Below are positions 10,045 to 20,513 of a stretch of DNA of 64,000 nucleotides, piece by piece. The notes below the pieces were generated by a model that worked only from the letters and a program-made list of their open reading frames with translations, was not told the origin of the DNA and ran no database searches. The DNA is from Rachicladosporium sp. CCFEE 5018 (taxonomy: Eukaryota > Ascomycota > Dothideomycetes > Cladosporiales > Cladosporiaceae): assembly GCA_002077045.2 (NCBI GenBank), contig KZ111164.1:243509-307508 (forward strand). Direction: 5' to 3'. A program made the position numbers and the translations under genes. Numbering within the stretch: the stretch's first letter is position 1; every line of letters starts with the position of its first letter.

Positions 10045-11498
10045 GACACGATCATGATTGCATTGCTGGGAGCTAAGGGTGGGTGTATGAACATGTACCA
10101 TAGATTTTAGATAGCATTCGATTAGCGTACATGATTGACTCGACTGACTCTGTATTTCTTTTGTTCTAGAAAGGCTTCTCATTCGTCACCTCGCTGATTC
10201 CGATTTCCTCATGGTCCAGTCACGAACAGGACATGAATCTCATCTGGACGGTAAGGATGCCTAAGGCTCTCCACCGCGAATTAGAGTTGCGCAGCACGGG
10301 CCGCACTCGCGACCGCCGTACCTTGACTTCGCTTTGGACGTTCTATTCTTCCAATCCCTCGACATTGCCGACCACCATCAGAAACTGTGCAGCAGCGACT
10401 TTGTCCGTGCTACTCTTGACGGCTTCCGCGCTGCGTGGAGACAACAGCGATGGCACCGAGAGGATCGCGCGCGATACTAATAATTCCAGTGCAGTTGGTG
10501 ATCAGCGCTAGCATCAGCGCTCGTGAGGCTGATCTGTCATGCATAAAGAACAAAAGCCAACGAGCGCAAATCCTCATACGACGATGCGATTCGCCAGATG
10601 GCTAGCTACTTCGCAGATAGGCTCCCTCTTGCGATTCGAATAGTGCGAGTCCGGCCGCACAGCTTCTGTCAAAATGCGATGACTGCGTTTCCTTATTCGC
10701 AGATTAGATCTCGGCAGCCACGAGTCCGCTCACGCCGTTAGCGAGAGGCCGTCCCGGGGACCGCGTCTCTTCACGCAGATCCAGGAATCGGCTCCTTCAT
10801 GCCTTTTACCTCCCGCCGCGACATCAGCCTCGCGTTCAGATTGCTTGTCGACTTCATGCAGTGCTGTCACTGTCTACGCAATGACGCCTAGCATACTTCC
10901 GCCCCTGCATGTACCCTGCAATTTGCAGTCATGCTTCGCAGCGACCGCAATCAAGTGCTGTATATCGCTTCTCATTCGCTCATATCCGGATGCGCGAAGA
11001 CGTCTGCCGGGGCGGAGTCCAGGCAGGGAGCAGATGCGCTGCTTGGTATTTGCACTCATCGTTAGGCAGGACTATGACAGCGAAAGTCAAATGTAAGTGC
11101 TATCGCTTCGACTCCATCTCACTGTATACTTCGTCTGACCTCATTTACCCTCCAACATCATCGTGTGTGCCTGCGTCCCTCGTTTGCATCAACTGCATTC
11201 ATATTGTTGTGCGCACTGCCTGCTTACTTGCTTCCTGCACTACTTCCTGTTGGTTGCGCACAGGTGCTGGGACCTCCTTCTCGCCATATACTGGACGCCG
11301 ATGTTTGCGAGACAGATCATCAGCTAGGACGACTCGATGCGACCGGGCAACACATTCCCTTTCCTACTGTCTGGAATACTCCATCGTCCACGCTCCCTGG
11401 ATATAATTGCGAAACGTAGCTTGCGTCGTGGCGCCCGAACGATCGCAGTACGATGCGCCGCGAGGCGCATCAATGAAACAGGACGAAGTTACGAACTT
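10045..11498. other. Intergenic region without a supported gene (copy A)
   Basis: 1.45 kb between the permease and the bZIP gene on the same strand. It should contain the permease 3' UTR and the bZIP promoter and leader. An in-frame open stretch begins at 11337 (ATG) and runs into the bZIP start, so a longer bZIP N-terminus is possible. Other frames break differently in copy B (45650-47097). Confidence 0.55.
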
Positions 11499-12427
11499 AT
11501 GTCGCATATGCAAGTGGATGCGCCTCCATCGACATCACCGGATGACTGGAGTGTTGTGACGGACGCCAATGAGCGGAGGAAGATACAGAATCGCATAGCG
11601 CAACGGAAGTTCCGTAAGTCTCATTTCACGAGTGCCTGGTGTTCTCGCTCTCCGAAGATTGCGAAGGTCTCTTGCGGTACTGTCGACTGCGCTGTCATGT
11701 GATCTCGAGGAAAGAGACTCCGAGGTGAGACAGCAGACTTCCTACACAGCGGATGTCTCGCAGGTCCTCGAGTATCAGAGTCAACGTACCGTGGCGCAGT
11801 CGACAGCAGCGCAAGACACACAGATTTAAGGAAGAGCAGACGCGTGACGGATGCTTAGTGCTCACATAATGCTCAACAGGCGATAAGGCTCGACAACAGC
11901 AGGAGGAAGCGATACGATCGGCCGACAATCAGGCAAAAGCCGCTGGCTCGTACACACCAGTGGAACCTGACGATGTCGACACTGGCGACGAGGAAGGGCT
12001 ACCGGTGAGTCTGCCCATACACGTTCAGCATAGACCGAGTGCGCGCGCTGATCATTGTGATCTGTAGTGGGGATCACTCTCGCTGCGACATATTATCGCC
12101 ACCGGGCGTGCCAAAGAGCAGAGCTCGCGAGAGACCTCGGTGTACGCCGCGGCATCACGAGCTGGTGGCAGCTCTAGGTAAGTGGTGCCCTGGAACCGGC
12201 ACGTGCTACTACCCTTGTAATGCATCGCCGGACTGACAATCAGTAGGCTTGGGCTTCACCTCGTCGATCAGTACGCTCGAAGCACCTCGCCATGGACATT
12301 CTGGCGGACAGGTAATCAGTGGCCCGCGGTCCCACCTAGTGTACAAATACCATCACAGCGGGAGTCCATCCCGCCACTCACACGGCAGTCCAGCGGCGCT
12401 GGCGTGACTCGACATGATATGAGATGA
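11499..12427 (+). CDS. Fungal bZIP transcription factor with short zipper (copy A)
   Basis: Four exons are supported: 11499-11613, 11880-12004, 12068-12177 and 12244-12427 (exon 4 could start at 12247), giving about 177 residues. Exon 1 encodes the bZIP basic region (ERRKIQNRIAQRKFR), cut by a GTAAGT donor after the first base of the Arg codon. Exon 2 continues DKARQQQEEA and then an acidic linker. Exon 3 starts with WGSLSLRHIIATGRAKEQSS, completing the GLPWGS motif I associate with a group of fungal bZIP proteins. Introns are 266, 63 and 66 bp. No leucine-zipper heptads are obvious after the basic region. It is presumably a nuclear DNA-binding protein; targets are unknown. Exon structure and frame are preserved in copy B. 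Confidence 0.75.
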
Positions 12428-14016
12428 TTGGAACGAGGGACGTCAGGCGGTAGCATAGCGAGGGCATCCAACAGGACACGTACATGGTTAGATATAAGGC
12501 ATGCGGCAATGCGGTGCAGGCCTGAAAGTAAGACTGGGGCCTGGGGCGTAAAGCTATCACTATGCGGCGTAAAGGTCCAGGCGGAGATGTCCGAGATGGG
12601 TGGTTTATCTGCTGGCGGATGACCATCACGTCCTTGTAATAGGTCGGACAGCGAAAGCAATATGCTAAGGTCTCTCCATTTCCAAGAAGCGTGGTCCTCA
12701 GCGTAGCGACACGTCACGTATGTCTGGCGGTGCGTGCTGAGAATTGTCGACTGGATGGGCCGGTGAAAGCGTCTCAAGCGTTCGGAGAGGCGAAGGTATC
12801 GCGAAAGACCCATGATCACCGCCGTTCGCAGCGGTGTCGGCAGCCGTTGGCGAGATGCACGCAAGGACTTGCGCAATATTGCAGTACATGCCACATGCAG
12901 GCACCGAGCAGGAGCCGGCCGCGATGGAGTCATCCAACGTCGCCGCGCCGCCAACCGCAGCATGACCTGTGAACGATGTTGGTTGTTGGACTGCCTGTTG
13001 GTGGCGCCTACTTTACAGTGTCTCGGCTGGCAAAGACCAGGGTCATCGCTCTCGGACGTCGATCCCGAAGTCTGCCCAGATGTTCACTTCCACGGTTGCT
13101 CTGCATCGCGCCTGCCATGTCGATGTCACACTTTTGCGTATGTGACCACACTCCGTGGCTGTCTCTACGGCTCCAACAGTGGGCAAAGCAGTGACTAGAT
13201 GCCCACACGGAGAGTTGTATTGCGCCGTTGCGCTGTCGAGAACTTGGCACAGTCTGTCGGCCATCTCAATGCTTCTTCGAGGCACGCCGGAAACGATCGT
13301 ACAGCTGACTCGCAGCCACCCTGAGACCACATTTTCCCGGGAAACAAATCCTGAACGGGCCAGATAAGCATAAACGATAGGTTGTCATTCCCCCATTTCT
13401 TGTCAAGGTGGAGTAACATGTGACCTTCAATGCATGTGGGCGGCCACAACCTTCAGCACGATCAGGTCCTAAGGCCGCAATCTCCTCTGTCCAGATCCTC
13501 GGTTCGCGAAACTAGCTGAGTAACGTGTTTACCTTATACTAGCAAGAGCTACTGTTGCAACCATTTCATCATAATCCTACCTTTGTAGGCCACAAGTCAC
13601 AATGATGCTCTCCAGATCTACGCCTCCCCGCGAACCATGGCAGCCTAACGGCCGAACCATTCCGAAGTCCCTACAAGCGACCTTCTTCGAGCACCGTCCA
13701 GAAGCATCTTTGCGGCGTGGACCGTTATGAACCCCACCTTCGAGGTCATGATCTCCCTCATCCCATGGCTCCCGTCCAGAATCGATGTGGCACGCTCTCT
13801 ACCGACATGTGACTGGAGCTTCGCGATGCACTACATTTATGGCCACCACCGGGAACGCCGCGGGAATGGACCGCGAGCGGCGTGTGTCAAGTACTGTGCC
13901 AGCTGCTTTCGCTGTTGGACTCATATTGCTGTCTGCCTGACTTCGTCGCCTTGCGCGGCGTAGTATCTCGGTGTCGCCCATACTTAAGGTCATGATTGTG
14001 GCCTGGACATCCGAAG
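12428..14016. other. Intergenic region, copy A, with a small candidate ORF
   Basis: 1.6 kb with no clear gene apart from the small ORF listed at 13602-13730. Longer frames here lose frame or composition in copy B (48027-49575). Copy A holds 41 bp (12711-12751) that are missing from copy B, flanked by a CGAC repeat. Confidence 0.55.
13602..13730 (+). CDS. Candidate 42-residue small ORF (copy A)
   Basis: A 43-codon frame starting MMLSRSTPPREPWQPNG and ending RRGPL-stop. The same frame with the same length and stop position is present in copy B (49161-49289). Changes there are clustered at codons 3-5 plus one Ser/Cys change and two synonymous ones. That is mild evidence for coding, since nearby non-coding DNA shows indels. 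It could instead be a 5' leader ORF of the gene starting at 14017. No family recognised. Confidence 0.25.
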   Translation: MMLSRSTPPREPWQPNGRTIPKSLQATFFEHRPEASLRRGPL

Positions 14017-15325
14017 ATGGAAGTACCAAGACAGTCACCGTCAGTCTCCTCATCGTTCGAAGATTCGCTGATGTCCAAGAGAACTACACCGAGTGCGCCG
14101 GCCTCGGAACTTGGCAACCTCAACATCAGCAGTAGCAGCAGCGGAAGTGGGAAGCGGAGCATGCCTGTCACCACGAGAGCAATGTACCGGACCTACGCTG
14201 CTCCACGTGACACGCCATCGAGGACTACGGCAGGACCCTCGAGACTAAGTCAACGATCTGGCCAGGCTGGGAGTGGCGAGGCCGCTCGACGAGCTCCGCC
14301 CAGACGAGCTGCGGCGGCAGCTGCCGCTGCAGAGCGGAGCGGAGATAGCGCCGCCGAGGAGTCGGACGATGATGACGACGAAAGCGATGAGGAGGAAGAA
14401 GATCGGCGAGCCTCCAGGTCTCCGCCTGGCGACACTTTGATCAGACTGGGCGTATTCGAGACTTTTGCGCTATCCGATCCCAACTATCTGACTGGCGTGG
14501 AACTTGCCCGCGCGGATGATGGCTCCCCAGAGACAAGGTACCCCTCCCTGACAAGTCTTCGATCCCACTCAGCTGACCCTCCCTCCAGCCAACGCCACCG
14601 CCGCCTCGCACTCACAGTAGCCAACCAAGCCATCGCCTCCCCAGCCTTCAACGCCAGCCTCCAAGCCGTCGTTTCTGTACCTTCACGGCGCTACAGCGAA
14701 CTAATGTTCGACCGCATGTCACTTCGCCTAGCCTATATCTGGTCACAGCTCACCTTGAACATCCGCAACGCTGCTCAAGGCGCAGATGTCATAACGACAG
14801 CAGCTTCGCTTCGAGACTTTACCGTCGCCGTTACTAGCATCACCAAGCCGCGGCACTGGATTCTCGCAAGCCGCGAGACCAGGAGGGGCTATTGCTCGCT
14901 TCTCCTCACGTTGCTCGTGAACGTGGTGCAACAGGATCGTAATATCTACGACAGGGAGCCACAGACCGCGCGACCAGTATATGCTGGTCAACGCGCGGAA
15001 CATACGAACTTGTATCTTTGCCTCATTGGCAACCCGCCGGCTGGCGAGGATCCAGTCTTCGTCGTGGGATTGCTACGCAGTTTAGACCCGGACGGGGAGT
15101 ATCTGGCCGGCAACGCGCAGAGGATCGATGAGATATCTCAGCTCGTGCTGGATAGACACTCTGTGACTAGTGCAGACGGTCTGCGGACTAGCAGGGGCCA
15201 TCCCCAGCCTAGTGACAGGTTCTGGACTGCTTTGAGGGCAATCAGGGATGGTGAGTCGGACGTAGTACCTTGAGTTCGCCATGGGAGCATTGACTGACCC
15301 TTTCACAGCTGTCATGCGGGCATGA
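14017..15325 (+). CDS. Unknown protein with acidic low-complexity region (copy A)
   Basis: I do not recognise this protein. Exons 14017-14537, 14589-15250 and 15309-15325 give about 399 residues. Intron 1 (51 bp, GTACCC...CCAG) is a multiple of three, so it can also be read through; its branch point CTGAC becomes CTAAC in copy B, which supports splicing. Intron 2 starts GTGAGT and ends TTTCACAG, and the last exon adds only five residues and the stop. The N-terminal third is Ser/Arg/Ala-rich with an acidic run (EESDDDDDESDEEEEDRR). The C-terminal part looks folded and alpha-helical, with a basic-aromatic MFDRMSLRLAYIWSQL stretch. The first three codon changes versus copy B before Met26 are all synonymous, so the coding start lies upstream of Met26. 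Probably nuclear or cytosolic, by composition only. Confidence 0.65.
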
Positions 15326-16229
15326 TCAGCATGACAAATTGCGCTAGACTTTTGTTACTTCTTGGTGGACTTGGGAGGCTGTAGTGAATCTTGGTAATAC
15401 CCACTGTGGAGGATACTGCAGGCGTTGCGTTCGCAGGGATATTAGTGTACCTATTCAGTGCCTCTCAATCCTTACTGGCGCCCGGTGTAATTGCAAGTTC
15501 TCTGCAATTCGTGAATGCGTCCTACCGGAGACGGACACTTCTGCCCTTTCCAAAGCCTGGCACACTCCGATGCTTCTGTAAGCATACTCGCTGCAACAAC
15601 GCCCTGCACCCAGCGTGAATGAAAGGTAGACCCGAGCCGTCGCTCTCCTCAGTAGCACTTCGCCCCTCATGGACGCACGCACAGTGCTTCCCTATTACGG
15701 CTGACCTGATATAAGCACAACCTATGGTGCAGGAATCCGGAGGACCGTAGGTTGCAATCGGTTTATTGTCAATACGATCCGGAAACAATGGTCAAAGGCA
15801 GTCCGCATGAGCTGCAGGACGACTTGCGTAATCCAGGCAAAAGAGCAAGCTGGTGACTGCCGTTCAACATTCTCATAGCTATACTATACATAAGCGAAAG
15901 ACTTTGGAAGGACGCTCTTCTCCCGCTAACGTGACCTGACCCTTGCCCAGATCGCCACACGTCCCAAAGCGTGCCTTCCAGGTACTCGTACAATGTGTTG
16001 TCCGCACATTACCGCGCCATGCATAAAAGCATCGTAAGGGCATCTTGACCATTTGTGGTCGTGGCGCCAAAATGCGCATTTAGCAACCCTCCTTGACCCA
16101 CTTCATCCCCAAAACTGTAACACGTAGGTAATGATCCTATCGCCTCGGCTGTGGCGGCGGGTTGCTGTGATATCATACCTATGAGAGGCCGCGATTGAAG
16201 CACTCTCACTGGAATGGACGAGAGCACCA
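15326..16229. other. Convergent intergenic region (copy A)
   Basis: 0.9 kb between the 3' ends of the unknown protein gene and the C2H2 gene. No gene is supported. The last ~170 bp before the C2H2 stop do not align with the corresponding part of copy B, which is longer and unrelated there. Confidence 0.55.
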
Positions 16230-18245
16230 CTAATACCTCCCGCCAACGCCACCCTGGCCACCCATGTCACTGCTGTAGCTGTTCCCGCCACTTCCACCTC
16301 CCTGTGAGTTCTGCTTCAGAGCGAAGACCTCGTCCTGAAGGCTGCGGATTCGTAGTTCATACTCTCGTTGCATGGCATCAAACCTCCCTTCGAGGTTTCT
16401 CACATAAGTCCATAACTCGGTCGTGCCATCGGAGGGCTGATTGTTGTTGCCTGAGAGCACATCACGCATGCTGGAGCCAGAAGATCGACCATGCGACGAT
16501 AGCGAGCCTGGTTGGGAGGACTGGTGCTGAGATGGAACTTGATGTTGAAGTGAGGAGGGGCCAGGATACGAAGAAGCCTGCAAGCCTAGACGAGCTTGAG
16601 ATACCGCGGCATTGCCACCAAGAGAAGGCAGCGGAGGGAGCTGAGGCTGGTTATTATTTTGGCCGTGGCTGAAATTCGAGGCTGGTTGTGGCGGTGTACG
16701 GGTCGTGGACCCGCGGCCGAAATGCTGCTGCTGGAATTGTGTTGTAAGACTCGGCGAGCGATTCCTATTCAGTGAAGACGAAAGACTCGGATCGCTGACA
16801 CTCAGACGATGCTGATCAGGCGGCTGGCCTGGCGAGAGCGGCTTAGGCGACTCGGTCATTATGCCTTGCTGCTGAAACATCTGGCCTGGTGGCGGATAGC
16901 TGGAGCCGAGCGTCTGATTGGAAGCAAAACTGGGCGCAGCTGGCGAAGATACGGCCGGCGACCCGGGATGCACGACTTGCGGAGGTGCCATGTCCCCGGG
17001 TCGAGTGTGCTGCATAGCAGGGGGAGGATATGTGCTAGGGTGCTGTCGGTAAACGTTTCGGTTCGGGTCCTGCGCGGTCTCGAGATGAGCCCGCTTCCGG
17101 CTTGGCTCGCTGCCGCGCCGATCTTGCGCGTCGAGGTCTCCATCTTCGTCTCCAGTATACTCAACGCCGTCCATGCCGTCGTCGTCTCCGAAGAAGTCAT
17201 CATCGCCGCCTTGACTTGATCGCCGACCCGCACAGCCTCCGGGACCTTTGTTGTGGCGTGCTAGCGCATCGCCACGTGCAAATCGCCGACCGCACTTATC
17301 ACATGTATGTGGTCTCTCGCCAGTGTGGAGCTTTGTATGTCGTTTGAGATCATGCAGCCTTCGGAAACGCGCATTGCAGGTTTGGCAAACATATGGCTTT
17401 TCTTGACTGTGAGTTAGCAAGTGACTTTTGAGATTGTGATGTCGTGTGAAGTCCGTCGAGCAGTATGGGCATTTGTGCCGTTTTCCTGCTGATGCCGGTG
17501 AACGTGGACTGTCTTGGCCGTACCCAGGCAGACTCATTCCTCGAGACGGCCCTGATTTTGAGGATTCTTGTGGAGGCGGCCCAGGATACGAGAACGCCTT
17601 ATTGGCGTCCTCACCGCCAACACCGAGGTGCGCGTTGTTGCTCACGTAGCTGGCCGGCTCGCCCATCTCTGCCGGCTCATCCGTGTACTGAGTTGTATTT
17701 GCGTCTCCAGCCATAGCACTAGCCGTAGCGGTCATGGCTGCACCATTCGACGTGTCCAAGGATCCCAGACTAGTCATGCTCACCGGACTGGTCTGAAAGT
17801 TATCGGCCTGTGTTATAGTGGGTATCGTTATCTTCTCTGCCGCCTTGCGCAAAGGCTCACTGAGCTTGTTCGGATTTGGTGCATCCGATGGCCGACTGAT
17901 ACCCTCGTTGCCCATCAACGCCTGCATAGCTTGGACTTGCGGATTCGGACTCGTTTGACGCTCTCGCACGCTTTCCATCTGCTGTTGCTGTTTCCGCCTC
18001 TTCGCCTCTGCCATCACGGCAGCGCCTGTGAGCGGTATGGGCGACCGTCCAGTTGGATATTTGGACAGTGTCGATTTGGGCGATAATGCTGAAGGTGTCA
18101 GACGATCACTCTGCAGGACTTTAGAAGACAGCAGATTGGGATTCTCCGATCCTGTGGCAGATGACACGTCTGCTGCTGAAGCGAGTGAACTAGGCGTGAC
18201 CGGATATTCTACCTGCGGAGACCTCGTGCGCTTGGTGGCGGCCAT
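16230..18245 (-). CDS. C2H2 zinc-finger transcription factor (copy A, intact)
   Basis: Single-exon 671-residue factor. The N-terminal half is disordered and Ser/Pro-rich with a basic AKRRKQQQQ stretch. Three tandem fingers follow: Cys259/Cys262/His275/His279, Cys287/Cys290/His303/His307, and a third with Cys315/Cys318/His331 whose last ligand is probably Cys338 (HNKGPGGC), so C2HC. An acidic region (GDDDFFGDDDG) and a long Gln/Ser/Pro-rich tail come next, then a predicted coiled coil near the C-terminus (NLEGRFDAMQREYELRIRSL) and a Gly-rich end. The arrangement resembles Crz1-type fungal regulators, but the finger sequences are different and I do not assign an orthologue. It is presumably nuclear. 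Copy B at 51991-53981 is broken. Confidence 0.85.
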   Translation of the reverse strand: MAATKRTRSPQVEYPVTPSSLASAADVSSATGSENPNLLSSKVLQSDRLTPSALSPKSTLSKYPTGRSPIPLTGAAVMAEAKRRKQQQQMESVRERQTSPNPQVQAMQALMGNEGISRPSDAPNPNKLSEPLRKAAEKITIPTITQADNFQTSPVSMTSLGSLDTSNGAAMTATASAMAGDANTTQYTDEPAEMGEPASYVSNNAHLGVGGEDANKAFSYPGPPPQESSKSGPSRGMSLPGYGQDSPRSPASAGKRHKCPYCSTDFTRHHNLKSHLLTHSQEKPYVCQTCNARFRRLHDLKRHTKLHTGERPHTCDKCGRRFARGDALARHNKGPGGCAGRRSSQGGDDDFFGDDDGMDGVEYTGDEDGDLDAQDRRGSEPSRKRAHLETAQDPNRNVYRQHPSTYPPPAMQHTRPGDMAPPQVVHPGSPAVSSPAAPSFASNQTLGSSYPPPGQMFQQQGIMTESPKPLSPGQPPDQHRLSVSDPSLSSSLNRNRSPSLTTQFQQQHFGRGSTTRTPPQPASNFSHGQNNNQPQLPPLPSLGGNAAVSQARLGLQASSYPGPSSLQHQVPSQHQSSQPGSLSSHGRSSGSSMRDVLSGNNNQPSDGTTELWTYVRNLEGRFDAMQREYELRIRSLQDEVFALKQNSQGGGSGGNSYSSDMGGQGGVGGRY

Positions 18246-20513
18246 GAGCTATGCTGGCATTGGTGCGCAGATACGCACAGAGTGCACGTTAATCTCGCAC
18301 TGTAAGTTCTGCTAAGGTCGGATCGCTGGCTCGTGGGGATAATGATCGTTCTGTTCAATCCTGCGCTGCGCCGACTCTCGTGTGGGTTGCGCGTCGAAAG
18401 CTTTGCGCGGCGGCTTCCTTGAGTGGTCTTCGCTGTAGTGACAGACAGTGGTGTCTATTACTGACAGTGCCTGACGTGTATCTTCGAGACAACACAAGTC
18501 CAAGCAAGCATGCCACCATGCGAAGTAGCGGGTATGACGTCGGCGGGATCGTGCTAACCAAAGGTAGGGGCGATGCGACTCAAGCCAGCACCACGAGTTT
18601 AGACGGCGACAATAGCCCTTCAGTAGTCCACGAGTGTACAACTGTAGTAGAAGTCTGGTTGTGCTAGCCAAACAGTCGTGTCGTGGTCTGTCGAAGCTCT
18701 GACAGAGGCAGCGTGTTGTGGAGTGGCAGGGCCAAGCCGAAAGGCGCAGCCACAAGTACTTTGTATGTCAGCTTAGGCGCTGCTGGGGTGTGCTTTGTAC
18801 TAGAGATGCGCAGATAGGCCGTGTAGCCGTCAGGATGGGCCGCGAATGCAGAGCATGAGCCTCATCACCATGTGGAGAATGGCAATGCAAGGGAAAGATC
18901 GGAAATGTGTAGCTGCCACTCGTAGCTGCCCTGGGAAAACGAGCGACAGGAACTTCGTCATCTCCAATTCTGGGTGGCTTCGATCGGGCTAATTTTGGCC
19001 TAGCTCGCTACATGCTCTGCTTTACGATCATCTCTCACAGTGCGATCCCTCTCATGTCGCCTTCAAGCGTCGATATATTAGACGAAACCTTACCATACTG
19101 TTCGTCGCCGCCGTGGTCCGAGAGATCTCATTGCCACGTCACTACTGCCCTCATTGCTACGATGCCGTCCGCGTTACCATAGCTTGCATTGGAAAACACT
19201 GCGATGCTTGACCCCATACCTCAGCTGACAGCCATAATGGTAGTTCGTGCCACCGTTGCGCCGTTGAAGATCCTCACCCCTGTTACGACTGACCACGAAG
19301 TCTCGCCAAGCGACGCACCCTTGTGCTTGTCTCGCCGTGAGACCATGTTTGACCAACATCTCAAGTCCGCCACCCTTCGCAGATTTCCCGGAGCTGGATT
19401 CCATGAGTCGGGGCGTCACTTGCTGCACTGCTGCCGGAAAGCATCGTGGCTGGAGGGCTGAGCCGACAGACCTTCCGCCTCACCTGGTGGGGTCAGATCT
19501 ACCTGGCCAAGACGAGTGGCGCCGAACGTGTCTCGCAAGTAAGCCAGACATTCGCTCTGTCAACGTCATCCGCGTCTTCGGCACCCTTTGCTCTCGTTGC
19601 GGCATCACCAATGGCTCATGCGCTCCGCTGTCCGGTGAGACATGCTGGTCACGAGCGGCGCGCTTTTTGAGTTCGATATTCGAACTTCGAGTTGTGCAAC
19701 GGTGGCGATCAGCCACAACATCGAACTCTCTTTGCGCCAACCGTCGTTGCGATCGTACATCCCTACGTTTCGCGTGGACTTTGATCGGGGAAACGCGTGT
19801 AGAGTTTCGGATACGTCAATTGCCTGACAATAGCGTTGGTGCCTTGATGACGATCCTCGACTTAGCATGTACGCTTACTTTCCCATGGCTTGCAACGTGA
19901 ACGTGGTGCACGAATTAGCTCGATCACGGCAGTACAGCGCTACACTAGGGCTCTAGTGAGAGACTGACGAGATAATGGCGGCAACGACTTACCAGCGCAG
20001 GATGATATACATTTGTCTCTCCTTCTGGGCGCTCCGGAGAGCGGCCAGCTTGCTGTATCCGGTCACACAGTCGATCGTGCCTCTCCAGCCAGACGTCTGG
20101 TGTAGACCCGACAATGCAAGACCTGACTTAGCTCAAGGATATATCCTCTCAGCGGACCAGAGTGAGAAGCGAGCGGTATCGGATCGTCAACATTATTTCA
20201 CTGTTCCGCTGTGCTAGAGGATCAGCTCTGAACGATGTAAACCCACATGAGCGATGTCATGACTCCTGAGGTGAAGTTGAATTAACGTTGATTAAGAGGT
20301 GGAAGGTACGATGATTGACGCTCATGTCGCGCTCCTTCCAAGCAAATTCTGCCATGAAGACCTCTAGGATACCAAGTACATGATGAAATCCCCCTACAAA
20401 GCAGAGTACACGGCCCCGGACTGACCAAGGCTCGAAATGAGGCACAACACAACATCACGTCAAAGGATTGGTAGGGTCGAGAGGATGTGTGGATGACAGC
20501 TTTCACGAGTCCT
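18246..20513. other. Long intergenic region without a supported gene (copy A)
   Basis: 2.27 kb between the C2H2 gene and the monooxygenase gene, both on the minus strand. Several frames of 60-190 codons exist, but single-base indels against copy B (53982-56236) break them, for example near 19340. The DNA itself is well conserved between copies. It may contain the monooxygenase 3' UTR, the C2H2 promoter, a non-coding RNA or an intron-rich gene I could not resolve. Confidence 0.5.

Noticed and set aside
12316..12963. 215-codon minus-strand frame
   Set aside because: It overlaps the last bZIP exon and is not kept as one frame in copy B.
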